A model generated the notes under the pieces. It searched no databases. It was not told the DNA's origin and saw only the letters and a list, made by a program, of their open reading frames with translations. A stretch of 64,000 nucleotides of DNA from Zingiber officinale (taxonomy: Eukaryota; Streptophyta; Magnoliopsida; Zingiberales; Zingiberaceae): the NCBI RefSeq assembly GCF_018446385.1, contig NC_056003.1, forward strand, positions 22,503,198 to 22,567,197, written 5' to 3'. The translations under genes and the position numbers were made by a program. Below are positions 1 through 11,104 of this stretch, piece after piece; position 1 is the first letter of the stretch; each line of letters opens with the position of its first letter.

Positions 1-185
1 AACAACATAATGATCCTCTATTGATGTATCATTCTAGAAGCATCAAATTTCAATCTAGAAAGAAGAGGACTATAAGAATGCCTAGAAAAAAAAGTAAAAA
101 AAAACTGTTACGTTGAAGACCAATGAGATCAAAAGACCACATTCAGTGAAAAAAGAATTTTAAGGGGATCTTAGCCAAATTACTT

Positions 186-281
186 ATTCATTCTTTCCAG
201 CTTCTCAATTTGCTCTCGAATAGCCTCAGGATCCTTTTTCAAGATGTCAACCTCATGGACCTTCTTCCTTTCTTTCTTGTT
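186..281 (-). pseudogene. ELF5/WBP11-like exon fragment captured in CACTA element
   Basis: Read on the minus strand, this piece follows an AG acceptor and encodes [18 protein letters not shown], then an [10 protein letters not shown] segment and a stop. It resembles the N-terminal Wbp11/ELF5/Saf1 domain of plant ELF5 and WBP11 proteins, nuclear factors linked to splicing and flowering time. Only about 32 residues remain and the following family segment (ADGALDKARKHKK-like) is missing. It lies in the same orientation as the other captured fragments. The assignment rests on remembered family consensus. Confidence 0.55.
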
Positions 282-1319
282 CTATCATAGAAAATATGTT
301 AAGGTTAGAACAATAAATACAATTATAGGATTTAAAAGATGACTATTTATCACAGTCCACACTACTATAAAGTCAAATGAAACAAAATAACAAAATCAAG
401 AGAGGACTCAACCACAGAGAAATCACATATATAGACATGTACATATAAATCTACATGCATACTAAGTAGGAATAACCATGTAAAACAAGATATTAAACTC
501 ATTTGATAAATTTATAATATTAATTAACAGAAATTTGAGCCTTAGAAAAAAACACGATGAGAAATAACTAACATGATTATTTGTGATGATTTAATGTCAG
601 GGCAAAAAACTAGTACTTAAAACAATAAATAAAAACATATCATCAGATAATTTTTAGTTTTTCTTTCTAAAATCTTTTATGATATTTCTCTTATAATCAA
701 TATTTATCTCATGCACCTAAATGACTGAAATTTCAAACAGCAGACTGTCATCAATTTTTCCTATTTTATCTATTAGATAACATGCACAAATCATATTCGA
801 TATCACAGAGGTAAACGATATAACTAGCATGTCTCTGCAATGCAATTACAATGCAAGTGGTGTTCGCCATCAAGCACCGTCATCATGAATTATCTCATAA
901 CCAATCAGAACTAAGTAAGCAGCTAAGACACTCTTCTAGAATCTAGACTAAGTGAATTGCCAGTTCACCACCTATTTGCTACATGCAAATCCCGTCTTTT
1001 GGTTTGTATCTTTCATGTGAATTTTGATAACCTTGTTAATCCTCTTAAAGAATAACACAATGGCTGCAAACCAAACCTAGACTACAAAGTACAAGCAATA
1101 ATAATGATCCAAAGTTTGAATGCTTATAAGTGAGAGGAAAATAACATCGATACTACCCAAGGAAAAGATGACATCAACAACCCAACAGCTTCATATGTGA
1201 AACTAAGTAATAACTCAATTTCGAAACCAGTCATAATCTGACAATAAGGAGAACAAAAAAAACTTCAAGTAGATTATTGGTTCATCCAGTTGTATGGTAA
1301 TTGAACTGAGAGGAAATAC

Positions 1320-1969
1320 CTTGCCGGCACTGAGAAGAAGAAGCCGATCACAATCGATGATGGTATTCAATTGATCAGCTACAATGAGCATCGTGCAAGA
1401 TTTGAATTTATCCCTTATTGTTTTCTGGATAAGAGCATCAGTTCTAACATCCATTGCTGTTGTAGCTTCATCGAGGGCAAGAATCTTTGATATCCTTAAC
1501 AATGCTCGTGAAAGACTGAGAAGTTGTCTTTATCCAACGCTGAAATTCTCCCCGGCTTCCGAGACCTAATGGGTATGACACGTGTATGTTAAATAAAAAA
1601 AATAAGCATATTCATTGTTGTAGTCGCTGACATGGTATCCAAAGAAAAGAAGTGCATCGAAAGACAATCCTAAGATGCTTCACCAATTAAAGGAATTCAA
1701 GAACTATCGCTTATATGTACAAGCTTGAACAACCACAGCACTTGTAACAAGGATTTAGTACATGTCAATGAAAAAGTTATGCTTTACAAAAGCATCCAAC
1801 AATTACAAAAGATGACAATGCACATTGTAAGAATAAGATGAACTATACCTCTGCATCGAGCCCCAATGAATTCCTTCGAATCACATCTTCTGATGAGCTC
1901 TCTCTAACGCTTCCCAAAGATCAGCATCATTGTGCTCATTGAAGGGATCCAGATTAAATTGAACAGTTC
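1320..1969 (-). pseudogene. ABCC/MRP transporter second nucleotide-binding domain, two decayed exons
   Basis: Two exons are visible on the minus strand. Exon 1849-1969 encodes [20 protein letters not shown] and its continuation ALERAH; a one-base deletion then shifts the frame before [13 protein letters not shown]. Exon 1320-1565 encodes VSEAGENFSVG, an in-frame stop where the ABC signature continues as QRQ, then [11 protein letters not shown], the Walker [13 protein letters not shown], and [19 protein letters not shown], where families have the H-loop AHRLNT (here ADQLNT). Both exons have AG/GT borders. These are the signature, Walker B and H-loop blocks of the vacuolar ABCC (MRP) glutathione-conjugate pump family. 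The frameshift, nonsense codon and lost H-loop histidine show it cannot make a working domain. Confidence 0.85.
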
Positions 1970-2798
1970 CTGAAGAGTTTTACGAACCAGACAATTACAT
2001 ACACAATCAAAGAAGAGCTCAGTGGCATAGAGATGATAGAAAGACAACTACAAAAAAATCATCGGTTTTGCCAACCATTGTATAAGTTCTACATGTTGTT
2101 GTAAGACAGACTTCGAGGTTTTGATGAATTGAATATGATGGGTGCAAAATTGTTTCATCAATATTAAATAAAAATGACCATGATGTATGCCATATTTCTT
2201 TAACAAGAGTTAACAACGATAGCAGACATGTTTGTCTACTGTTAACATCATAATCAAGCTATTTCTGATGATAATATTTGAGATTGGCTACACAAATCTC
2301 ATCCTACCAGCATAGTTTTCAACTGACTGGGGAATATAGGGATCCAAACAATCAAGTTTTGAGTTTAAAATTTGTTTTGAATAAAATCAATTAATAATGG
2401 ATTAAAGTGAATGGTGAAATGCCAGTAGTTCAGAAGTGGTAAACTAAGACTAATGAGACAGAAAACGTTGAAACAGAATAAGAAACATAAGAATAGAACC
2501 AAGACAATGATAAAACAGAATGAAGCATGGAATTGCACGTCTCACTGTCATTCATTAAGTTAATCAACTACAGAATCATCTGATATTTGCAAAAGAAAAC
2601 GGAAGAATTCTAAGGAACTATTGGTCAGAAAATTCAGGACATGGAGACTGCAACAATTTAAAGTGTTTATCACATTAGGGGAAAAATAAGTATAATATAA
2701 TTGACTGCAACAAGTTTGATTCACTGAGTTCGCAAAAGGCAAAATTTTGGAGACAATATGAGGCATGCATGATAGCAAGGATACACTTTCCAGCATAT

Positions 2799-2899
2799 GA
2801 AGGAAGAAGTCTCATTTCAGTGACTTTTGACAATTCCAAATCATCATTACTTTTTGAATCTGAGCTTTCAGACTCTTCATCTTCGTCGCCTATCTCGAT
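2799..2899 (-). pseudogene. pICln-like (chloride conductance regulator/methylosome subunit) exon fragment
   Basis: Following an AG acceptor at 2900-2901, the minus strand reads IEIGDEDEESESSDSKSNDD and then LELSKVTEMRLLPS before similarity stops. An acidic serine-rich run followed by SK(I/V)TEMRLVPS is typical of plant pICln, which chaperones Sm proteins for snRNP assembly. Only about 34 residues are present and the rest of the protein is absent. The fragment sits between the ABCC and Ca2+-ATPase pieces in the same orientation. The match is from memory and short. Confidence 0.55.
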
Positions 2900-3293
2900 C
2901 TGATGAAGAATCTAGCAAGCAATACATAAGCAATAAAGCGAAAAACAACAGGAACCATCAGCCAATTTGACTATCCTCAATGGTGTAACTCAAATTTGCC
3001 CCTCAAATAATTCAAATCCTTCAGGACATTATTACTATAAAGAACCATTCTCAACTAGTAATCACCAACTCAAATAAGCAACCTCAAGCACCAACATGTA
3101 GCTATCCAAGAAACAGCTTACCGGTAGCCCCTTAATTCATGCTATCCAGAACATTTTATACCTGTCTATCCCTTTATGAATTGAACAAATCCATTCGGGT
3201 TCTTTGTATGTCTAGTAAAGTATCTGAAACAGACAGGGAGGACAAATGAGAATTACAAAATGTTGTCATAAAGTGGAGAAGAATGTTGCTTAC

Positions 3294-3546
3294 CAAACCA
3301 GCAGGACTACTAGAACACCAGCAGCTATAGTCAGCCCTACTATACCAATGAAGGTAGCAACAGTATTCAAGCGTACCTATAACAGAAAGCAAGAAAAAAA
3401 AGTAGGCTTGACAGCAAAATTTGCACGGGGCATAAAATAGAATTCACAATTCAGAAAAAAAGATGCAGTGGAGTTTCTCCACCAGTATCCTCTGAAATAC
3501 TAGCCATCAACAAACCCCATTCAGTATTTATCCCAACTACAGTTAC
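3294..3546 (-). pseudogene. Autoinhibited Ca2+-ATPase (ACA8/9/10 type) fragment, two exons
   Basis: On the minus strand exon 3463-3546 reads VTVVGINTEWGLLMASISED then TGGETPLH, and exon 3294-3376 reads VRLNTVATFIGIVGLTIAAG then VLVVLLVW. Together they match the segment of plant plasma-membrane type IIB Ca2+ pumps just before and within transmembrane helix 3. The second exon keeps an AG acceptor and a GT donor. The first has lost its normal donor, because the codons after PLH run into 'ctttttttctg'. The pump's catalytic domains are absent, so this is a captured piece, not a gene. Confidence 0.8.
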
Positions 3547-3929
3547 CTGAATGAAAACAAAAATTATTAAAATACTGAAAATAGACTGAACAGAGTTTCT
3601 TGTATAGCAGATAAAGATTCGCATACTCAAATTGAAGTTCAAATTACTTTCTTACAAGAAGTTAAATTTAAGCTCTAGAAAAGATTTCTACTCATAAAAA
3701 ATATATAAAAAATTATTATGAAAAAAATAGTCCAGGCAATCACATACCAATATATTACCATATCCATCAGCAACCTTGCATCTAGACATTAGAAAGGGTG
3801 ATTTAGGGCAACTTCATCCAAAAACTCGAACACAGATAAATTGCAATAATAATGATGCTCAATGGTAACATTATTAACAAACCAACTAATTAACTTAAAC
3901 AAGAGGATAAGACTATGCCGATTTGGGAA

Positions 3930-4450
3930 TCGAAACTAAACTTCGAACTATCTGGAAGATGAAGGAGAAGTAGAGAACGCACTAGGCCTTTCTTCAATAA
4001 CTGCGCCGACTCCCTCACCTGTACTTTGCTACGGCATCTCCTCCGGAGGGGCGTCGTCTTTGAGGACGGCGTAGCAAAGGCGGCGACGCTTGCAGAAGGG
4101 CTTCGAGAGGGGAGCCAAAGCTAGTAGCGAAGCGACGGTGGCCCGATTATTAGGGGAGAGATGATGCTGAGGGAAGCAAGACAACTGCGTACCTGGAAGG
4201 AGAGGTCAAAGGATAAAAACCCTAACATCTAGTGATGGGGAAACGAAGATTTGGCTGCATACCTGGAAGGAGGCAGAGGCGGAGTCTCGTCAGCGATGGG
4301 ATGAAGTGAGTGTTCTTCGTGTCTGGAGCTGAGATGCCTGCAAAGAAATAGAGACTCAATCGTGGAGAAGCAAGGGCGTCGTGTTAATCGGGAGAAAGGG
4401 GCGTCGATCTAGGAAAGGGGTGGACGGCACGATATAGGTTTAAGTTTGGA
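3930..4450 (-). other. Unrecognised GC-rich 5' exon/leader captured in CACTA element
   Basis: This GC-rich block differs from its AT-rich surroundings. On the minus strand it contains pyrimidine-rich leader-like sequence, a duplicated 'cttccaggta' stretch and a short reading frame with CKRRRLCYAVLKDDAPPEEM, followed by a stop and then EERPS. It looks like the 5' untranslated region and first exon of a host gene and may supply a promoter for the chimeric minus-strand transcript. I do not recognise the protein. Confidence 0.4.
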
Positions 4451-4499
4451 GGAAATATTGAAGTGTTGCTCGGCTAAATATTGGTGGGAAAATTAAATT

Positions 4500-4731
4500 A
4501 TTTTATTTTATCATAGACATCGAGTTTTAAAAATCGCTGTTAAAATCGGTGTCTATTAACGAAAAAAAGGGCGCTCATAGACATCGCCTAAAAAACCGAT
4601 GTCTATGAGCTAAAATTTGCGCTCATAGACACCGGTTTTTGAAAAAACCGGTGTAAAATACTCAAAGACATCGGTTTTTGCTTAAAACCGTTGTTGTTCC
4701 ACTGATGTCTATGAGGGATTTTGTTGTAGTG
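4500..4731 (-). repeat. CACTA terminal and subterminal repeats
   Basis: The block holds about eight direct and inverted copies of a 10-12 bp word of the form 'atagacatcggt' or 'ccgatgtctatg', spaced 15-40 bp apart, and ends at the 13-base terminus CACTACAACAAAA read on the minus strand. Such subterminal words are the transposase binding sites in En/Spm-type elements. The neighbouring inverted words could also fold into hairpins. Confidence 0.8.
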
Positions 4732-4739
4732 ATGCTAAT

Positions 4740-6495
4740 ATTCATACATCAGTACAGTGGAGGCATGGACTCATTCTGAGTTCCTTTGCTAAAATTACAT
4801 CCTCACCTTTCTTGTCGACTCATTGTATGCTATGTGTAGCATGAAGAGAATGGCTAAGGAGTTGTGGGAGTCCTTAGACAAGAAGTACAAGACAGAGGAT
4901 ACAGGGGCCAAGAAATTCATTAATATGGGTTATTCCTAGACTACAAGATTGTTGACTTCAAGATGGTAATCAACCAAGTCTAGGAACTTCAGGTGATCTT
5001 GCATGACTTCCATTCGGAAGGTATGATTTTCAGTGAAGCCTTCCACGTGGCTGCTATTATTGAGAAGTTTCCTCCTAGCTGGAAGACTTTAATAACTACC
5101 TGAAGCACAAACAGAAGGAGATAAACGTGAAAGAACTCATTGTTAGACTTTGAATTGAAAAAGATAATAAGAGTTCAGAGAGAAAACTATTCTCTCAGGC
5201 TACTGTGAAAGCCAACATGGCTGAGCACGGTTAAAACTTGAAATGGAAAAACCCCAAGACTTCCAAGATGGGACCCAAAGGAGGTATAAGCAAGAAATTC
5301 TCTGGGAAGTACTTCATTGTAGCCGAATTAGTCACAAATTTTCAAAGTATAAAAAAAATCAAAGAAGAAGCAAGAGGCCAACTTGAACGAGGGACCAGAA
5401 ATGGATAACCTCTGCACCGTGGTCTCTGAACTGAACCTGGTGGATTCAAATCGGTGGCAATGGTGGATCAATATAGCATCCACTAGACATATCTGTTGCA
5501 AAAACAAGCTGCTCACAACTTTGAAGAAATCAAAGATAGAGATGAATTGTTTATAGGGAACTTAGCAACCTCAGACATCATGAGCTAAGGAAAGGTGATG
5601 TTGAAGCTGATCTCTGGCAAGGAGTTGACTCTCAATAATGTGATGTATGTTCTGAAGACTCAGAAGAATCTAGTGTTCATATCACTTCTGAGCATGCATG
5701 ACTTTCACATTATTTTTGAGTTGGATAGAGTTGTTTTGTCCAAGAATAGAATGTTTTTAGGAAAGGGGTATGTAACCGATGGGTTGTTTAAGCTCAATGT
5801 AATGATGATTACGCCTAAGGTTAATAAAATAACAAACTCTTCCATTTATATGTTTGAGTCTTCATATTTGTGGCATAGAAGATTAGGACATGTTAACTAC
5901 GATGTGTTGCATAAATTAATTAACATGTAAAACATACCAACATTCCACCTTGACCCAAAACACAAATGTAAAATTTGTGTTGAAATGTAAATGACAAGGT
6001 TATTCTTTCAATATGTTGAAAGAAGCAGTGAACCACTTAGCTTAATTCATATCAATGTGTGTGACCTCAAAGGTACACTGACCCGTGGTGAGAATAAATA
6101 CTTAATCACTTTTATAGATGATAATACAAAATACAGTTATATGTATTTTCTTAAAAGTAAGGATGAAGTTATAGAGAAATTTATTCTCTATAAGAATGAG
6201 GTTGAAAACCAACTTAATAAGAAGATTAAGGTGATTCAAAGTGACCAAGGTGGTGAATATGTTTCACTGTTCACTGAGTTGTGTGTTGAACATGAAATTA
6301 GATATGACACAATAGCTCTTTATACTATTTAGCAAAATGGAGTACTTGTTGAGCAAAAGAATCAAACTCTAAAGGAGATGATGAATACTCTTCTATTGAG
6401 CTCTAGTCTGCCAGAGTTTATGTGGGGAGAAGCTATATTAACACTTAATTACCTTTTAAATAAGGTGCTCTGAAAGAAAGACATGACCTAGTGAG
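4740..6495 (+). pseudogene. Ty1/copia gag-protease-integrase remnant
   Basis: A decayed copia polyprotein runs along the plus strand with many stops and frameshifts. Gag-like text is seen near 4850-5250 ([20 protein letters not shown]). The GAG-pre-integrase block is at 5595-5930 (ISGKELTLNNVMYVLKTQKN, LWHRRLGHVNYDVLHKL). The integrase core is at 5991-6332 (SLIHINVCDLKG, YLITFIDDNTKYSYMYFLKS, IQSDQGGEY), giving two of the three DDE acids. The next block (QNGVLVEQKNQTLKEMMNTL, LPEFMWGEAILTLNYLLNKV) follows a stop and ends at about 6495. Reverse transcriptase, RNase H and both LTRs are missing. The CACTA element sits at or inside its gag end. Confidence 0.85.
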
Positions 6496-9400
6496 ATATG
6501 AGTCGTCTCACGATCATGCCAACTTGGCACGACCGGATATTGAGAACTTAGATACGAGGGAGCACGACAATGTCTCTTGGACATGACCGTATCTTGAAGT
6601 CCTATACCAAAGGAGGCATGATCGTGTAGATTCACACGACCACCTCCCTAGTAGCTTCTGTAGTGGCCTCTCCTAGGTCTCTAGAAAGACACGACCGTGT
6701 CTTGAGGCATGACCATGTCTTGTCTATTTTACAGCATGGGAGGCATGACCGTGTAGATCCACATGACCATGCCCTTTTGGGCTCTGGAAGGCACACAACT
6801 CAGGATTTTAGAGACACGGTTGTGCCAAGGGGCATGACCATGTCATGATTTCTTCTTGATATTGTTCCGAGGTGTGTTTTGTCTCCATTTCTTCTCAAAT
6901 CGTAACCTGTCAATTAGAAAATTACAAAAGAGTAATTCTCTGACAAAGAGAGAAATAATGCTAAAATAATGATAAAATAGGGTGTAACAATATATAATAT
7001 AATCAAAAAATATAAGTAGATGTGTGTTAAAACAAGGATAAAAATATATACAAACTACATACATCACACCCCTAGACTTAAACCTTTGTTTGCCCTCAAG
7101 CAAAACTCTACAATCTAGACTCGTGTGCTCATATAGTGCCTCGTAATCCCTAGTGAAACTATCTAACTCTATCAACTAGTTTGATTTATGAGCATGATCG
7201 TAGAATAACTCAAGTATGTGGTTTAAGTTTAAGTTCTCTTGCACAGTGTAATAAATAGCCTAAAGTTTTTCAAGCATCATTCCCTAAGTCTAGTCAAGTC
7301 GTTATATAATTGTGTTCCTTATTTTCCTAGCGATAGGCACTTACCTGCCACATGTTTGGTTCATCCCTTCCAATTATCCTAAGTCTTAAACCATGCCCGA
7401 TATTAAGGGAAACTTAACATTTATTTTTCCAATAACCTAACTCGGTCTCAAAGAGGTAAATTGCTAGGTTCCACTTACGAAACTATTTTTTATATCCCTT
7501 ATTCAATTCAACTCTTTTTTTTAGTGCTTCAAACATAGTACTTACAAATGCAAATGGATGCAAATGTAGAGATATTTCAATTTTTCAAGCAAGCTTACAT
7601 GATTTGAACCTCATTCAGTAACCTAGATATAGTTTAGGATATCACCATGGTATAAAAGTACTTACAAGTTCTATGAATCATGACTATTTTCAGAGTTTTC
7701 AACTATCTAATCTTAGACAAAGTAAGGTGAGACCCTTAAGTTAGACCATTCTTTAAATCTTTCTCAATATAAAGCAATGATCATTTCATGCTACTAGAGA
7801 TAGAGAAAAATAGCTCACTAAATATACTTGTATTAACAAAACATCATAACATAGTCTAGATCATGAACATGCTAGAGATTTTTACTATTAGATAAGTCAA
7901 CAGTAAAGTGAGATTAATGTACTCAAAATGCCACCAAATGACAAGTAAATAATAAGTCTAAACTCACAAAATAAACTGAAGCAAAGCAAACCACATATAA
8001 CTAAAACAAAGTAAACAACATGCAACTAAAATAAAGCAAACAACATGACCCAAAAAGAAACTAAAGAAAAGAGGATATGTGCATATGAACAAGCCCCCTA
8101 GACTTGAATATTTCATTGTCTTAATGAAATCAATATGGTAGTGGAGGAGGAAAATCACGGAGGCCTTGAAATGTAGTTCCCACTGGATAATAATCCCTTC
8201 TACCTTCATCAAACCCGTGATATTGATATATGATGTTCATTTCAATATGTGTTTATCTCATGAATGCTCTAAATTCTTGCCTTATCCCCCACTCAGACCT
8301 TAGATCATCCATAATTTCAATTATAGCCTTAAACAACTCTTTCTTGCTCTCAAAATAGTCACGCAAATATTGGAATTGTTCTTCTAACATTACTTTATGT
8401 TTTTCTAACAATTCATTATGTAAAGCATGATCATGATGGAGATCATTTAAGATAGGCCACAACTCATGAAAGTTAAATCTAGTGAGATCATGGTTACATG
8501 AAAGAATATCCCTAAAGGATGCTATGGAAAGAGGGATAAGATTATTATTGGCTGTAGATAATAACCAATTTTCCTTGATTCGAATAGTAGTCAAATCAGG
8601 GTTAGGAAAATGTAGAGGGAAATTATGTTTCAAAAGAAGATTGTAGCCATACCCATCTCGTCGTATCATGCGCAAAGCTAAGCATATATCAAGATCAATT
8701 CCAAGAGTGGTATCTACCATTTTTAATTCCTCTAAATCACAACCCAACACCACAACAACTCAGGTAATTAATCATCCCAAAATAATAGGATTAGTAAAAG
8801 GATATTTTCCTAACTTCACAAGGTGTTTCAAAAAATAAAATCCTGAGTTAATCGGAATACCCTCCAACATAGCCCATAAAAAGTATAATTTAATTTCTCA
8901 CACCGATCCATCACAATGTCCAAATATCATATTCCTCATAGCTAAATGAATGTATCGAAGGATTGGGTTAATAATGTTAGTAGCTTTGGAGGAAGTATTG
9001 AACCAAGATTTATTGCTAATTGCAGAACATATAGCGTTAAAGTGAAAAGAAAGAAGTATGACTCTTGTTCCTTCATTTGGAAAATTTAAATATATATTAA
9101 AATCGCCAAGAATCCATGGGTAATCATCATTAAGTAATCGAAATGCGACCACCCCATCCCCATAAATATCTTTGAAATTAATGGAACTTAAAAATCTCTA
9201 AAACCAACCTAAGAGATGTTTGATAGTTCATGCACAAAAGACCTTTCCATCCAATTCTCTCAAGAAGACATATAATATCATCTTTGAAACCCAAAACATC
9301 CAAGGTGTTCACATTAAAGAATTTGGTAGGTATAATAGAACGTTTAATCAAGCAATTAAACCTATAATTTTTATCATCATTTTTAAAAATGATTCCAAAG

Positions 9401-9943
9401 TTGCTAGATATACTTTTGAAGCGCGCATTTGGTTCTCTTGAGAAGTCCAATTTTCCTTTATCTTTGTTTATTGATAATGAGCCTCCCACAATCTTGAAGG
9501 AAAAAACCAAGTCTAAGGAGAGGATAGAAGGATCTTTCAAGGGTTTGAGGAAAGAGGAAGAAAAAGAAGAAGAAAAAGAAGAAGAAGAAGTGTGGTGTGT
9601 GGTGATGTGGCACGACCGTGTGAGAGGAGACATGCCTGTGTCCTAATTTAATTAGAGAGTTAGATTATTGCCACATAGCTGTGTCTTAAGACACAACCAA
9701 ATTATTGCTTTAGCCATTGTGTAGGGCATGACCATGCACTTAGATATGGCTGGTTCAGGACTAAGATCAGATTTATTAGTGGGGAATTTACACGGTCATG
9801 TCAAACGATATGACCGGTGCTTGATTACGCTCGGTATGGAGGATGGAGTTTGTGGAGCTCAACCAGAGGCACGACCGTGTGTTATGAACAGCCGGAATAA
9901 GGATACCTCACATGCCGTGTCAAATGGCACAACCAAGTTATGG
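6496..9943 (-). mobile_element. Athila/Tat-like Ty3 retrotransposon remnant
   Basis: The minus strand carries the ORF-1 type protein at 8253-9633, followed downstream by long AT-rich untranslated DNA. That DNA includes the phrase (minus strand) 'gagggcaaacaaaggttt' then 'aagtctaggggtgtgat', the kind of spacer that follows this ORF in Athila-group elements. The two flanks (6500-6850 and 9600-9943) share many copies of the word 'cacgaccgtg' or 'catgaccatg', suggesting related terminal or spacer modules. No gag, reverse transcriptase, clear LTR pair or target duplication was found, so the borders are approximate. 6850-8250 has no coding signal. Confidence 0.55.
8253..9633 (-). pseudogene. Athila-type ORF-1 (putative plant transposon protein domain), broken
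   Basis: Reading down the minus strand: a serine-rich N terminus, then YRFNCLIKRSIIPTKFFNVN, TLDVLGFKDDIICLLERIGW, a frameshift near 9180, GDGVVAFRLLNDDYPWIL, SKATNIINPILRYIHLAMRN, an in-frame stop after CDGSV, YFLWAMLEGIPINSGFYFL, two more stops, VVLGCDLEELKMVD and a NWLL block. The order of these blocks is that of the domain known as 'Arabidopsis retrotransposon ORF-1 protein', found downstream of or beside pol in Athila-group Ty3 elements; its function is not established. One frameshift and three stops make this copy non-functional. Confidence 0.7.
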
Positions 9944-10780
9944 TTGTTGGATTGTTATACACACGAGAGGAGGGGTGAATCATGTGATTTTTAAAAACTC
10001 AATTTTTATAGTTTTACAAAAATGAGTATGAAGCAGAAATAAAATAAAAATCGAAAAAGCAAGAACATAATAACTCGACGAGTTACTTTGTTTGGAGCCT
10101 TTAACGACTCCTACTCTAAGACTCATGATCCCTCAGACCGAATTGATGGGCAATCCACTATAATCCTCTTCTGAAACCGCCGAAAGAGGGAATCGAGTAT
10201 AATAAAAAAAGATGAGGATAAGTGTAAGAAGCTATACTTTTCTTTATGCAGTAATTAAGTACAAAAATAAAATTTTGTTACCTAAAACTTTTGAAGATGA
10301 TCAGATCGAGCTTGGTGTTGGATGGCTCCTCAGTAGTAGTCAGACATAGTCGGAGCAGTCGAAGCATTGAATGATTGCATAGAAGCTTGTAGAAGAGTTG
10401 TGAAAAAAGCTCTAGTCGAGGCACTCTTTTATTGAGCATTGGAGGTGCCTCCATCACCACTGGAAGTGCTTTCAACTCTCAAAATTTTATCCCGAGAAAT
10501 TTGCTTCTTATCATCGTCGAGGTCTTCTACGTTATCTGACCAAAGGCGCCTTCAAAGCTCTCCGAGGCGCCTTCAGCGTCTAGCTTTAAGGCGCCTTCCT
10601 ACGCATGGAAGGCGCCTCCATGCCCTTTTGTGCAAGGCCTTTGACCAAGCCTCCAAGGCACCTTCACAAGTACAGGAGGTGCCTCGAGTACTATTCACCC
10701 TAAACTTTTTGTTTATTTTTGCTCCTGTAAAATATGTTAGGTTAATAGAGAAATATCTAACTTGTAAAACAAAGTTATCA
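9944..10780 (-). repeat. LTR-like fragment, minus orientation, related to the LTR at 22747-24048
   Basis: Read on the minus strand this block ends 'caatccaaca', and its last 250 bp align by eye with the end of the LTR at 22747-24048: both share 'ggagtaggagt' near 'ggagcc', a 'tgcttcat/gctgcgtac' stretch and 'tttttaaaaa' then 'cacatgatt/cacgtgatt'. It also has the 'ggcgcctt' modules of that family. The start of the LTR and any target duplication were not found. 10781-11104 continues as AT-rich and LTR-like sequence without identifiable genes. Confidence 0.5.
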
Positions 10781-11104
10781 TAATTTATAAAATAGTAGTA
10801 TTAATTAGACCCTGTCTTTCCGAGACCATGATCTAGTCACGATCTCAATTAGATTTCTAAAATAGACCTAAATTGGACTTGCACCTAAAGTTCCTAATTG
10901 GGACTTGTCCTCACTGGAACTCTCTCTTCCAATGACTTACCTTACTTACCATGCAGAATCGCTTACAATTCACTAGGTTTTCTCGCCAGTTGTTAAGTCA
11001 GCAGCCCCACTAGATTTCGGCTAGCTGTTAGGTCCTGCGGACTCAGTCGGACTATTTGTCAGATATCGGGTCACTCCTTGACCTATCTAGACTTCTACAC
11101 CAGC

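Larger units (their letters stand above)
1..4731 (-). mobile_element. CACTA (En/Spm) DNA transposon, right portion, carrying captured host gene fragments
   Basis: The right end reads, on the minus strand, CACTACAACAAAATCCC followed by several copies of 'catagacatcgg'-type subterminal words (4500-4731), the standard architecture of plant CACTA termini. The first base outside is 4732 and a 3-bp target duplication would be 'atg' (4732-4734). No transposase is seen. Instead the body holds short exon pieces of unrelated host genes, all on the minus strand and flanked by recognisable splice sites but with stops and indels. The left terminus was not found and probably lies before base 1. Non-autonomous 'Pack-CACTA' status is an inference from the mixed gene content. 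The stretches between fragments (about 284-1319, 1970-2798, 3547-3930) are AT-rich and show no coding signal I can identify. Confidence 0.75.

Noticed and set aside
351-372. Possible left CACTA terminus (cactactataaag at 360)
   Set aside because: It lacks the subterminal 'atagacatcgg' words present at the right end and differs after CACTAC; it also lies inside the element between captured fragments.
1215-1502. ABC transporter gene on the minus strand
   Set aside because: Only two exons of the second nucleotide-binding domain exist, with a frameshift, a stop in the signature motif and a lost H-loop His, all inside a CACTA element; it is recorded as a pseudogene.
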